Source: Pseudomonas shahriarae (GTDB taxonomy: Bacteria > Pseudomonadota > Gammaproteobacteria > Pseudomonadales > Pseudomonadaceae). Taken from it: a DNA stretch of 64,000 nt. The translations under genes were made by a program, and so were the position numbers. This document shows, piece by piece, positions 52,441 through 61,658 of the stretch (position 1 is its first letter; each line of letters begins with the position of its first letter). The stretch is taken from the NCBI RefSeq assembly GCF_014268455.2, contig NZ_CP077085.1:372001-436000 (forward strand), read 5' to 3'. The notes below the pieces were generated by a model. It had not been told where the DNA came from, did no database searches, and saw nothing but the letters and a program-made list of their open reading frames with translations.

Positions 52441-55400
52441 AAGGGAGCTTCAACTTATCCGACTGGGCGCTCAAGCATCAGTCCTTCGTCTGGTACCTGA
52501 TGTTCGTTGCGCTGCTGATGGGCGTGTTTTCCTACATGAACCTGGGGCGCGAGGAAGATCCGTCCTTCACCATCAAGACCATGGTGATCCAGACCCGCTG
52601 GCCGGGCGCAACCCAGGAAGAAACCCTCAAGCAGGTCACCGACCGCATCGAGAAAAAGCTCGAAGAGCTGGACTCGCTGGATTACGTGAAAAGCTACACC
52701 CGGCCCGGTGAGTCCACGGTTTTCGTGTTCCTCAAAGACACCACCAGCGCCAAGGCGATCCCCGAGATCTGGTACCAGGTGCGCAAGAAGGTCGACGACA
52801 TTCGCGGCACCTTCCCCCAGGGCTTGCAGGGGCCGTCGTTCAACGACGAGTTCGGCGATGTATTTGGCTCGGTGTATGCCTTTACCGCCGATGGCATGTC
52901 GATGCGCCAACTGCGCGACTACGTCGAACAGGTGCGCGCCGAGATCCGGGCGGTGCCGGGGTTGGGCAAGGTCGAGATGATCGGCCAGCAGGACGAAGTG
53001 ATTTACCTGAATTTTTCCACGCGCAAACTCGCCGCCCTGGGGATTGACCAACGGCAAGTGGTGCAGAGCCTGCAATCGCAGAACGCGGTCACCCCGGCCG
53101 GGGTGATCGAGGCCGGGCCGGAGCGGATTTCGGTGCGTACCTCCGGGCAATTTGCCTCGGAGAAGGATCTGGCCGACGTCAACCTGCGGCTCAATGACCG
53201 CTTTTATCGCCTGGCGGATATCGCGGATATCAGCCGTGGTTATGTGGATCCGGCGCGGCCGATGTTTCGTTTCAATGGCCAGCAAGCCATCGGCCTGGCC
53301 ATCGCCATGCAGAAGGGCGGCAATATCCAGGAATTCGGCAAGGCGCTCCACCAGCGTATGGATGAGCTGACTGCCGACCTGCCGGTGGGCATCGGCGTGC
53401 ATAAGGTGTCGGACCAGGCCGAGGTGGTGGAAGAGGCCGTCGGTGGCTTCACCAGTGCGCTGTTCGAAGCGGTGATCATCGTGCTGGTGGTGAGCTTTAT
53501 CAGTCTCGGCCTGCGCGCCGGGCTGGTGGTGGCGTGCTCGATCCCGCTGGTGCTGGCGCTGGTATTTGTCTTTATGGAGTACAGCGGCATCACCATGCAG
53601 CGGGTGTCGCTGGGTGCGTTGATCATCGCCCTCGGTTTGCTGGTGGATGACGCGATGATCACTGTGGAAATGATGATCACGCGCCTGGAAAAGGGCGAGA
53701 CCCTGGAGCAGGCCGCGACCTTCGCCTACACCTCCACCGCGTTCCCGATGCTCACCGGCACCCTGGTGACCGTGGCCGGCTTTGTACCGATTGGCCTTAA
53801 CGCCAGCTCGGCGGGTGAGTACACCTTTACCCTGTTTGCGGTGATTGCCGTGGCGATGCTGGTGTCGTGGGTGGTGGCCGTGTTGTTTGCGCCGGTGATC
53901 GGCGTGCATATCCTCAGCACCAAGGTCAAACCCCACAGTGACGAGCCGGGGCGGGTCGGGCGGGTGTTCAACGCCGGCATGCTGTGGGCCATGCGCAATC
54001 GCTGGTGGGCGATTGGCCTGACGGTGCTGCTGTTTGCGGCGTCGGTGTTTTCCATGCAGTTTGTGCAGAACCAGTTTTTCCCGTCGTCGGATCGCCCGGA
54101 GATCCTCGTCGACCTCAACCTGCCGCAAAACGCCTCGATCAATGAAACGCGCAAGGTCGTGGACCGGCTGGAAGCGATCATCAAGGACGACCCGGATATC
54201 GCGCGCTGGAGCACCTACATCGGCCAGGGCGCGATCCGCTTCTACCTGCCCCTGGACCAGCAACTGGAGAACCCGTACTACGCGCAGTTGGTGATCGTCA
54301 GCAAGGGCCTGGAGGAGCGCGGCGCGTTGATCGAGCGCCTGCAACAGCGCTTGCGCGATGATTTCGTGGGCGTCGGCAGCTTTGTCCAACCCCTGGAAAT
54401 GGGCCCGCCGGTCGGGCGGCCGATCCAGTATCGGGTGTCGGGCAAGGACATCGACCAGGTGCGTAAACACGCCATCGAACTGGCGACGTTGCTGGATAAA
54501 AACAGCCACCTGGGCGAGATCATCTATGACTGGAACGAGCCGGGCAAAGTGCTGCGGATCGATATTGCCCAGGACAAGGCGCGCCAGCTCGGGCTGTCGT
54601 CCGAAGACGTGGCGCAGTTGATGAACAGCGTGGTCAGCGGCTCGGCGGTGACCCAGGTGCACGACGATATCTACCTGATCAACGTGGTGGGCCGTGCCGA
54701 AGACGCCGAGCGCGGCACTCCGGAAACCTTGCAGAACCTGCAGATCGTCACGCCCAGCGGCACCTCGATCCCGCTGCTGGCCTTTGCCACCGTGCGTTAC
54801 GAGTTGGAGCAGCCGCTGGTGTGGCGTCGCGATCGCAAGCCGACCATCACCATCAAGGCCGCCGTGCGCGACGAGATGCAGCCGACCGATCTGGTCAAGC
54901 AGCTCAAGCCGGAAATCGAGAAATTCAGCGCCGGTTTGCCGGTGGGCTACACGGTCGCTACCGGCGGTACCGTGGAGGAAAGCGGCAAGGCCCAGGGCCC
55001 GATTGCCAGCGTGGTGCCGTTGATGCTGTTCTTGATGGCGACCTTCCTGATGATTCAGTTGCACAGCGTGCAGAAGATGTTCCTGGTGGCCAGCGTGGCC
55101 CCGCTGGGTCTGATTGGCGTGGTCCTGGCGCTGATTCCCACGGGTACGCCCATGGGCTTTGTGGCGATCCTGGGGATCCTCGCGCTGATCGGCATCATCA
55201 TTCGCAACTCGGTGATCCTGGTGACCCAGATCGACGCCTATGAACAGGAAGGCTACACGCCATGGGACGCGGTGGTGCAGGCCACCGAGCACCGGCGCCG
55301 GCCGATCCTGCTGACGGCGGCGGCGGCCAGCCTGGGCATGATCCCCATCGCCCGGGAAGTGTTCTGGGGGCCGATGGCCTACGCGATGATTGGCGGGATC

Positions 55401-55487
55401 ATCATCGCCACCCTGCTGACGCTGCTGTTTTTGCCGGCGTTGTATGTGGCCTGGTACAAAATCCGCGAGCCTGAGGCCGCGCCATAA
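52437..55487 (+). CDS. triC: RND efflux permease, TriC-like
   Basis: A 1016-residue inner-membrane pump with twelve helices and two large periplasmic domains. The proton-relay aspartates stand in LGLLVDDAMITVEMM (about 403). The start NLSDWALKHQSFVWYLMFVA and the motif GREEDPSFTIKTMVIQTRWPG are those of the TriC/HAE-2-like group. It should form a pump with both adaptors and an outer-membrane channel encoded elsewhere, since none is found here. No regulator gene is next to the operon. Confidence 0.88.
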   Translation: MKGSFNLSDWALKHQSFVWYLMFVALLMGVFSYMNLGREEDPSFTIKTMVIQTRWPGATQEETLKQVTDRIEKKLEELDSLDYVKSYTRPGESTVFVFLKDTTSAKAIPEIWYQVRKKVDDIRGTFPQGLQGPSFNDEFGDVFGSVYAFTADGMSMRQLRDYVEQVRAEIRAVPGLGKVEMIGQQDEVIYLNFSTRKLAALGIDQRQVVQSLQSQNAVTPAGVIEAGPERISVRTSGQFASEKDLADVNLRLNDRFYRLADIADISRGYVDPARPMFRFNGQQAIGLAIAMQKGGNIQEFGKALHQRMDELTADLPVGIGVHKVSDQAEVVEEAVGGFTSALFEAVIIVLVVSFISLGLRAGLVVACSIPLVLALVFVFMEYSGITMQRVSLGALIIALGLLVDDAMITVEMMITRLEKGETLEQAATFAYTSTAFPMLTGTLVTVAGFVPIGLNASSAGEYTFTLFAVIAVAMLVSWVVAVLFAPVIGVHILSTKVKPHSDEPGRVGRVFNAGMLWAMRNRWWAIGLTVLLFAASVFSMQFVQNQFFPSSDRPEILVDLNLPQNASINETRKVVDRLEAIIKDDPDIARWSTYIGQGAIRFYLPLDQQLENPYYAQLVIVSKGLEERGALIERLQQRLRDDFVGVGSFVQPLEMGPPVGRPIQYRVSGKDIDQVRKHAIELATLLDKNSHLGEIIYDWNEPGKVLRIDIAQDKARQLGLSSEDVAQLMNSVVSGSAVTQVHDDIYLINVVGRAEDAERGTPETLQNLQIVTPSGTSIPLLAFATVRYELEQPLVWRRDRKPTITIKAAVRDEMQPTDLVKQLKPEIEKFSAGLPVGYTVATGGTVEESGKAQGPIASVVPLMLFLMATFLMIQLHSVQKMFLVASVAPLGLIGVVLALIPTGTPMGFVAILGILALIGIIIRNSVILVTQIDAYEQEGYTPWDAVVQATEHRRRPILLTAAAASLGMIPIAREVFWGPMAYAMIGGIIIATLLTLLFLPALYVAWYKIREPEAAP

Positions 55488-55514
55488 GGCAAACACGCTG
55501 TTGGGCATCACTAC

Positions 55515-55647
55515 TGTGGCGAGGGGGCTTGCCCCCGTTGGGCTGCAAAGCAGCCCCAAAACCGGCCACCTCAGTGTGTCTGATACAACCCGGTGGATCT
55601 TACAGGGGCCGCTGCGCAGCCCAACGGGGGCAAGCCCCCTCGCCACA
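55515..55647. repeat. Inverted pair of the GGGGGCAAGCCCCC repeat class
   Basis: TGTGGCGAGGGGGCTTGCCCCCGTTGGGCTGC... is answered by ...GCAGCCCAACGGGGGCAAGCCCCCTCGCCACA. A REPIN of the second class; its single-arm relative is at 7452-7497. Confidence 0.88.
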
Positions 55648-55746
55648 GGGGTAGGCAGTGGGAAAACTCTCTAAATGTGTATTGGATTAGTTCCGGTCAA
55701 CGAACTGTTTTACCCTCGGGCTTTCGCTCCTGTGAAGGCCCACGTC

Positions 55747-57984
55747 ATGACCCTTAACCTGCGCCGAGCCTTGTGCATCTGCGTGCTGCTGCTGTCGCCA
55801 CTGGCCGTTGCCGGCACCGTTCTGGAAAACCCCCAATGGCGCATCGAGCTCGACCCGGCGAACCTGGCCGTGCGCGTGACCCCTTCCGGCGGCGAGCCGG
55901 TGCAGGCCTCCAGCGGTGTGGCTACCCATAAGGTCAGCCAGTTGCAACAGTCCACTCAACACGCCAACTGGCAATGGGACAACGGTGCCTATCGGCTGAA
56001 CGCCACCCTGGACCAGCGTGACCTGATCCTGACCATCACCGCCCGCGAGGCCGGCGAGCTGGAGATCGTCCGCCAGCCGGCCAGCGCCATGGGCAAGGGC
56101 CTGATCTGGCCGCTCGCCGAGGGGCATTACGTGCCAGCCGGCAACAGCCTCTGGCAGCGCTTTTTGCTGGAGCAGGGGGATGTCAACAGCACCCAGGACC
56201 TGAGCCTGCCGTTATGGGGCGTCGATCACGCAAGCTTCACCCTCAACTGGCTGCTGACCAACCCCTACAACAACCGTTTGCAGTGGCAGGCCGAGGGCCC
56301 GCGCCTGGGCTTGTCGTTGCATCATGAATTCACCGCCCTGGACCCCACCGCGCCCATGACCCTGCGCCTGAACCTGGGCGAGGCCGATTTGCTGGCCGGT
56401 GCCAAGCGCTACCGCCAATGGCTGGTGGAACAGGGGCTCTACGAGCCGTTGGCCGACAAACTGCAACGCCTGCCGGCCGGCGAAAAGCTATTGGGTGCCA
56501 GCCACGTCTACCTGTGGGGCAATGACCTGCTGGGCCTGGGCGATGTGCGCGATTGGGAGCAGTTACGCACCGTACTGCGTGCACCCGATGGCTTGGGCGC
56601 ACAACTCAATGACCTGCTGGACTCGGAGGCGGCACAGGTGGTGCAAGCCCCCCAGCCGTTTCTGGATCGCTACCAGCAAGCTGTGTTGCTCAGAGGGCTC
56701 AACGCGGCGCTCAACAAAAAGGCGCGCCAGGGCTGGCAAGCCACGACCGAGCCCGACATGCCCGCGCTTGCCCAAGGCTACGGCGCACTGCGCCAGCAAC
56801 TGGCACTGGCGTTTGCCGGTGCCTTGCGTGCCAACCCCGAAACCTGGGGCAGCACGTTATCCGCGACGACGATCAAGACCCTGCAGGAGAGTGGCCTGCC
56901 ACGCCTGCTGCTGACCCTGGGCGAAGGCTGGGAGGGCGGGCTCTGGCACCCGGAGGCGGTGCGTGACGGGGTCGCGGCCGGGTACTTGATGGCGCCTTAC
57001 GACTCCTATGAAACTGCCCTGGCAGCCAGCGAAAACCCCGACTGGACCACCGCGCACCTGGGCAGCCGCGCCTATCGCGACTGCGCGATCATGTTGAAGA
57101 ACGGCCAGCTCAAGACCGGCTTCCAGAAGTCCGGGCACTACACCGACCCGCGCTGCGTCCGCCCATTGCTGGAGGCGCGGGTGACGGCGGTGCAGGCCAA
57201 GGCCGGGTTCAATGCCTGGTTCCTCGACGCCTACGCCACCGGCATGCTGTTTGACAGCTATCGCTCGGTGCTGGGCATGACCCAGGCGCAGAACGCCCAA
57301 GGCAACATCGACGCCGCCCGCTGGATCGCCAGCCACCTCCAGTTACCGGTGGGTTCCGAAGATGGCAACGCCACCACCGCTCGCGGCGTGTTGTTCGCCC
57401 ATGGCATGCAAACCCCGGTCATGGGCTGGGGTGATCGTGAGATGACCCAGGACAAGCAATCACCGTACTACGTGGGGGCCTGGTATCCACCGGAGGAACC
57501 GGCGGTGTTCTTCAAACGCGTGCCGCTCAAAGAGCCGCTGCGCAGCGTGTACTTTGCCCCGGCGATGCGCCTGCCGCTGTATCAGGCGGTGTTCCATGGT
57601 TCGGTCATTACCAGCCATCACTGGTTGTTCGACAGCCTGAAGCTGAGCAATGTGCAGGCGGAAAACGAGCTGGCCCAACTGCTGTACAACGTGCCGCCGC
57701 TCTATCATCTGAGCGCCGCTACCTTGAAGCAGCGCTTGCCGATGATCCAGCGTCAGGATGGGTTCTTCCGGCCGTTGCATGAGCGTCTGGCGACCCAGGC
57801 AATGACGGATTTTCGCTGGCTGAGCAACGACCGGCTGGTGCAGCAGACCACGTTTGCCGATGGCACACGGTTGGTGGCCAACTTTGCGCAGGAGGAGAGG
57901 GACGGGTATGCGGGGCAGAGTGTGACGGCGTGGGTGGTGGGTGAAAGTCCGGTGGTGTATCAGGTGGCTCAGCAGCGCCCTTGA
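55747..57984 (+). CDS. Secreted glycoside-hydrolase-like protein
   Basis: A 745-residue exported protein from the ATG at 55747 (MTLNLRRALCICVLLLSPLA, cleavage near AVA-G); an upstream ATG at 55675 would precede the signal peptide and is rejected. N-terminal beta-rich region (about 25-230), then a helical and barrel-like catalytic region. Acidic candidates lie in FNAWFLDAYATG and GSEDGNATT, and YLMAPYDSYETA also fits a TIM-barrel active site. The layout recalls retaining glycosidases such as GH101/GH129-type enzymes, but I cannot fix the family or substrate. Followed by a triplicated REPIN. Confidence 0.65.
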   Translation: MTLNLRRALCICVLLLSPLAVAGTVLENPQWRIELDPANLAVRVTPSGGEPVQASSGVATHKVSQLQQSTQHANWQWDNGAYRLNATLDQRDLILTITAREAGELEIVRQPASAMGKGLIWPLAEGHYVPAGNSLWQRFLLEQGDVNSTQDLSLPLWGVDHASFTLNWLLTNPYNNRLQWQAEGPRLGLSLHHEFTALDPTAPMTLRLNLGEADLLAGAKRYRQWLVEQGLYEPLADKLQRLPAGEKLLGASHVYLWGNDLLGLGDVRDWEQLRTVLRAPDGLGAQLNDLLDSEAAQVVQAPQPFLDRYQQAVLLRGLNAALNKKARQGWQATTEPDMPALAQGYGALRQQLALAFAGALRANPETWGSTLSATTIKTLQESGLPRLLLTLGEGWEGGLWHPEAVRDGVAAGYLMAPYDSYETALAASENPDWTTAHLGSRAYRDCAIMLKNGQLKTGFQKSGHYTDPRCVRPLLEARVTAVQAKAGFNAWFLDAYATGMLFDSYRSVLGMTQAQNAQGNIDAARWIASHLQLPVGSEDGNATTARGVLFAHGMQTPVMGWGDREMTQDKQSPYYVGAWYPPEEPAVFFKRVPLKEPLRSVYFAPAMRLPLYQAVFHGSVITSHHWLFDSLKLSNVQAENELAQLLYNVPPLYHLSAATLKQRLPMIQRQDGFFRPLHERLATQAMTDFRWLSNDRLVQQTTFADGTRLVANFAQEERDGYAGQSVTAWVVGESPVVYQVAQQRP

Positions 57985-57985
57985 G

Positions 57986-58353
57986 GCCATCGCGGGCAAG
58001 CCCGCTCCCACAGGGGAGCTCGACCCGGCAGGGAATTCTGGACACGCCACAAACCAATGTGGGAGCTGGCTTGCCTGCGATGACGGTATGTCAGCCACCA
58101 AAGATAGTGCCTGTACTACCGCCATCGCGGGCAAGCCCGCTCCCACAGGGGGGGCTCGACCAGGCAGGGAATTCTGGACACACCACAAACCAATGTGGGA
58201 GCTGGCTTGCCTGCGATGACGGTATGTCAGCCACCAAAGATAGTGCCTGTACTACCGCCATCGCGGGCAAGCCCGCTCCCACAGGGGGAGCTCGACCAGG
58301 CAGGGAATTCTGGACACGCCACAAAACAATGTGGGAGCTGGCTTGTCGGGTCG
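57986..58353. repeat. Tandem triplication of a REPIN unit (period 135-136 bp)
   Basis: Units start at 57986, 58121 and 58257 with GCCATCGCGGGCAAGCCCGC. Each holds one REP arm, a GGCAGGGAATTCTGGACAC spacer, and the opposite REP arm TGTGGGAGCTGGCTTGCCTG. Units 1 and 2 are nearly identical; unit 3 stops in its second arm near 58353. It fills the whole 393-bp gap between the hydrolase-like gene and the methyltransferase. Confidence 0.92.
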
Positions 58354-58377
58354 CCGCATCGCTGCGATAGCGTCCGC

Positions 58378-59013
58378 TCAGACAGCCCCTACCTTACGCC
58401 ACACACTGGCCAACCAAGGCTGCTGCTCGCGCGGCAGTCCTGCCGGGCGATAGTAGTGTTCCAACTCCACAAACCCTGCGGTGGTCAGCAGCGCCTGCCA
58501 GGCCGCAAGGTCGTGATACGAGCCATAACGCGGGCCGTTCCAGCCCTCCTGGTTTTTCCCCCTGGGGTTGGAGCTGAACAACACCCCACCCGGTTTCAGC
58601 GCAGCCTGCAGTTGCTGGAGAATGCGCGGCAGTTCCTGCTTGGGGATATGAAACAGCACCGCATTGGCAAAAATTCCGTCGAAGCGCGCGGCCGGCAGAT
58701 CCAGTTTGAGGAAGTCCTGGTGCAGTACTTCACAGCCGCTGTCCTGGCGCGCCATCTGCGCGAAACGCTCGGCGCCATCCAGGCCTACGGCGATATGCCC
58801 AAGCCGGGTGAAGGTCTGCAAATCCCGCCCCGGTCCGCAGCCGAAGTCCAGCACGGTAAACGGCGCCTGCGCCTGGATATGCCGCAGCAACGCGTCGATG
58901 TTCTGGCTCACATCATGGTCGCGGGTACCTTCGCGAAAATCTTCGGCCACCTGGTTGTAGTGACCCAGGGTGGTAGAGGTGATCTGGTCGAGGTCGTCGG
59001 GGGCGAGTTTCAT
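58378..59013 (-). CDS. Class I SAM-dependent methyltransferase
   Basis: A 211-residue cytosolic enzyme from the ATG at 59011-59013. The SAM-binding motif I is VLDFGCGPGRDL (54-65), motif II acidic in VGLDGAERF, and the post-motif region FDGIFANAVLFHIPK. Substrate unknown. It follows metI by 40 bp on the same strand, so it may be the last gene of the sulfur cluster. Confidence 0.9.
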   Translation of the reverse strand: MKLAPDDLDQITSTTLGHYNQVAEDFREGTRDHDVSQNIDALLRHIQAQAPFTVLDFGCGPGRDLQTFTRLGHIAVGLDGAERFAQMARQDSGCEVLHQDFLKLDLPAARFDGIFANAVLFHIPKQELPRILQQLQAALKPGGVLFSSNPRGKNQEGWNGPRYGSYHDLAAWQALLTTAGFVELEHYYRPAGLPREQQPWLASVWRKVGAV

Positions 59014-59053
59014 GGCAGTCGGCACCAGGGCAAAGAGAGGTGCCGACTATACC

Positions 59054-59698
59054 TCAGCGCTTGTTCAGCCCGCGCGCCAGGCGATCGCCACCCAGTTGGA
59101 TCGCGGCCACCAGCAGGACCAGCAACACAATCACCGTGAGCATGATCTGGCTGTCGAAACGCTGGTAGCCGTAGCGGTAGGCAATATCCCCCAGGCCACC
59201 GGCGCCAATCGCTCCGGCCATGGCCGACGAGTTGATCATGGTCACCAGAGTAATGGTGAACCCGCCGACAATCCCCGGCAGCGCTTCCGGCAACAGCACA
59301 TGCCTGACGATATGCCAGCGCCGGCAGCCCATGGCCTGGGCGGCTTCGATCAGGCCATGGTCGACTTCCCGCAGGCTGACCTCGGCGATTCGCGCAAAGA
59401 ACGGCGTGGCGGCGATGGTCAGTGGTACCACGGCGGCCCATACACCGTAGGTGGTGCCCACAATCAGCCGGGTGAAGGGGATCAGCGCCACCATCAGAAT
59501 CAGGAACGGGATGGAGCGGAACAGATTGACGAACGCCCCCAGCACCCTATTCAACGCGGGGGCCTGGTAGATGCCGCCCTTGTCGCTGGTGACCAGGAAC
59601 ACCGCCAGCGGGATACCCACCAGCAGCGCGATCAACGACGACACACCGACCATCAACAAGGTGTCGATGGCGCCCTGCAATAAACGATCAAACCACAT
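59054..59698 (-). CDS. metI: Methionine ABC transporter permease
   Basis: A 214-residue permease with five helices and the EAA loop [21 protein letters not shown]. The MetI signatures [15 protein letters not shown] and [25 protein letters not shown] are present. It overlaps metN by 11 bp. It forms the channel for D/L-methionine or related organosulfur compounds. Confidence 0.95.
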   Translation of the reverse strand: MWFDRLLQGAIDTLLMVGVSSLIALLVGIPLAVFLVTSDKGGIYQAPALNRVLGAFVNLFRSIPFLILMVALIPFTRLIVGTTYGVWAAVVPLTIAATPFFARIAEVSLREVDHGLIEAAQAMGCRRWHIVRHVLLPEALPGIVGGFTITLVTMINSSAMAGAIGAGGLGDIAYRYGYQRFDSQIMLTVIVLLVLLVAAIQLGGDRLARGLNKR

Positions 59699-60803
59699 AG
59701 CCCAGCACCTCCACCTGTTGTGCCCAGCGCGTGGCGCGGGTGCGTAATGTGTCGGCGTCCAGGGCGGAGCCGGTCACTGCCAGCAGCAATTGCCCCAGGG
59801 CGTGGCCCTGGATGCGCTCGACCCCGCCTTGCAGCAGGCGCACGCGCCCACCCAGGGCGCTGAACAGTGCGGCGAGGTCCGGTTCATCCGCGCTGGCGCC
59901 GGTAAATTGCAGGCGCAGCACCACGGCCGCATCCACCGACGCTGGCGTGGCCCGCAGGCGCTTTTGCAGTTCCTCGGGCAAGCCATGTTGCAGGGGCGCG
60001 AGCAGGGTTTTACTGACCTGATGCTTGGGGTTGCCAAACACTTCCCACACCGGGCCTTGCTCGACGATCCGCCCGTGTTCCAGCACCACCACGCGGTCGC
60101 AGATTTCGCGGATCACCGCCATCTCGTGGGTGATCAGCACGATGGTCAGGCCCAGGCGCTGATTGATCTCGCGCAACAGGCCGAGGATCGACTGGGTGGT
60201 CTCCGGGTCCAGGGCCGAGGTGGCTTCGTCACACAGCAGGATCTGCGGGTCGTGCACCAGCGAGCGGGCGATGCCCACCCGTTGCTTCTGCCCGCCGGAC
60301 AACTGCGCCGGGTACGCCTGGTGCTTGTCCTGCAAACCCACCAGCTCCAGCAGCTCGCGGACCTTGTGCTCGCGTTGCGGCTTGGGCACACCGGCGACTT
60401 TCAGTGGCAGCTCGACGTTCTGCCACACGGTCTTGGCCGACATCAGGTTGAAGTGCTGGAAGATCATGCCGATGCGTCGCCGCAGGGCCACCAGATGGTC
60501 TTCGTCGAAATCGCCGATATCCACCTGGTCGATCAGCACTCGGCCGCTGCTGGGTTGTTCCAGGCGGTTGATGGTGCGGATCAGCGACGACTTGCCGGCG
60601 CCGCTGCGGCCGATGATGCCGAACACTTCGCCACGCTGGATCGCCAGGTCGATGCCTTGCAGCGCATGCACCGTGCCGTCGTAGGTTTTGCCCAGGTTGA
60701 TAAAACGCACATGGGCGTGGTTCAAGTCAGGGTGTAGCTCTGTCTGTTGCGCGTCCCTGGGCAGTGTGCCCAGGTCGCGCAGTTGGGCATTGGCGGCGCT
60801 CAT
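59688..60803 (-). CDS. metN: Methionine ABC transporter ATPase
   Basis: A 371-residue ATPase with a 30-residue N-terminal extension before [13 protein letters not shown]. Walker [10 protein letters not shown], signature LSGGQKQR, Walker [12 protein letters not shown], switch His in LITHEM. The C-terminal NIL domain (about 290-371) is present, which in E. coli MetN binds methionine and inhibits transport. Starts 2 bp after the metQ stop. Confidence 0.94.
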   Translation of the reverse strand: MSAANAQLRDLGTLPRDAQQTELHPDLNHAHVRFINLGKTYDGTVHALQGIDLAIQRGEVFGIIGRSGAGKSSLIRTINRLEQPSSGRVLIDQVDIGDFDEDHLVALRRRIGMIFQHFNLMSAKTVWQNVELPLKVAGVPKPQREHKVRELLELVGLQDKHQAYPAQLSGGQKQRVGIARSLVHDPQILLCDEATSALDPETTQSILGLLREINQRLGLTIVLITHEMAVIREICDRVVVLEHGRIVEQGPVWEVFGNPKHQVSKTLLAPLQHGLPEELQKRLRATPASVDAAVVLRLQFTGASADEPDLAALFSALGGRVRLLQGGVERIQGHALGQLLLAVTGSALDADTLRTRATRWAQQVEVLGYVV

Positions 60804-60805
60804 AT

Positions 60806-61615
60806 TCAGCCTTCCCAGCCGACTTGGTACAGCGTGCCCAGGGATTTATCCAGGGCCGCGCGGACCACCGGCGAATGCTGGTAGATCTCGACGAACTTGA
60901 TCACCCGTGGGTCGGTTGTGCCCTTGGGCTGGGTCACGAACTGGATCACGTATTCCGGGTGGTCAAGGCCATCGAACAGCAGCGCCGACTCGGCATTGAA
61001 GGTCTTGGACAGGCGGATATAGGCCGGGTAGCCCTGCACCAGGTCGGCGTCGTCATAGGCGCGCACTAGCTGCACCGCTTCGACCTGCAGGATCTTGAGC
61101 TTTTTCGGGTTGGCGACGATGTCGTCTTCGGTGGCCTTGTAGCCCACGCCCGGCTTGAGGGTGATCAGGCCGGCCTTGGCCAGCAGTTGTAGGCCGCGCC
61201 CGCTGTTGATCGGGTCGTTGGCGATGGCCACGCTGGCGCCCTGGGGCAGCTCATCGAAGCTTTTGAATTTTTTCGAGTACAGACCGACGTTATTGATGAT
61301 CCCCGGCTTGAACGGCACCAGGTCAAAACCGGCGGCGGCCTTAGCGTTTTCCAGGAACGGAATGTGCTGGAAGTAATTCACGTCGATATCGCCGGCGGCG
61401 AGGCTGACGTTGGGCGCGATCCAGTCGGTGAACTCCACCAGCTCGACTTTCAGGCCCTGCTTGCCGGCCTCTTCGACGGCGGCTTCGAGGGGAATGGCGA
61501 AGGCCGCCGTGGTGCCGACTTTCAGCGGCGCATCGGCGGCAAACACCGCCGAGCTGAACAGGCCGAGGGCCAGGGCCAGTGCTTTGACTGGGTGGGAGAG
61601 CAGTGTTGTTTTCAT
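60806..61615 (-). CDS. metQ: Methionine/organosulfur-binding protein MetQ
   Basis: A 269-residue NlpA-family binding protein from the ATG at 61613-61615 (the frame is open farther but the signal peptide [20 protein letters not shown] begins here). Cleavage near VFA-A, no lipobox. Motifs: [45 protein letters not shown]. First gene of metQNI, 43 bp downstream of a flavin monooxygenase gene in the same direction, so the import of a sulfur compound and its oxidation are linked. Confidence 0.92.
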   Translation of the reverse strand: MKTTLLSHPVKALALALGLFSSAVFAADAPLKVGTTAAFAIPLEAAVEEAGKQGLKVELVEFTDWIAPNVSLAAGDIDVNYFQHIPFLENAKAAAGFDLVPFKPGIINNVGLYSKKFKSFDELPQGASVAIANDPINSGRGLQLLAKAGLITLKPGVGYKATEDDIVANPKKLKILQVEAVQLVRAYDDADLVQGYPAYIRLSKTFNAESALLFDGLDHPEYVIQFVTQPKGTTDPRVIKFVEIYQHSPVVRAALDKSLGTLYQVGWEG

Positions 61616-61658
61616 GGTCGATTTCCAGTCATAAGGTGTTGGTATGAGCAATAAAGGT

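Noticed and set aside
52455..55646. A 1063-codon open frame on the minus strand opposite the RND permease
   Set aside because: It is the mirror of a high-GC gene with strong third-position bias. Its translation is rich in His, Gln, Arg and Asp with no domain, while the plus strand gives a perfect RND pump.
57986..58353. A CRISPR array at the regularly spaced repeats
   Set aside because: Units are 135 bp with nearly identical spacers, built from REP palindromes. There are only three units and no cas gene.
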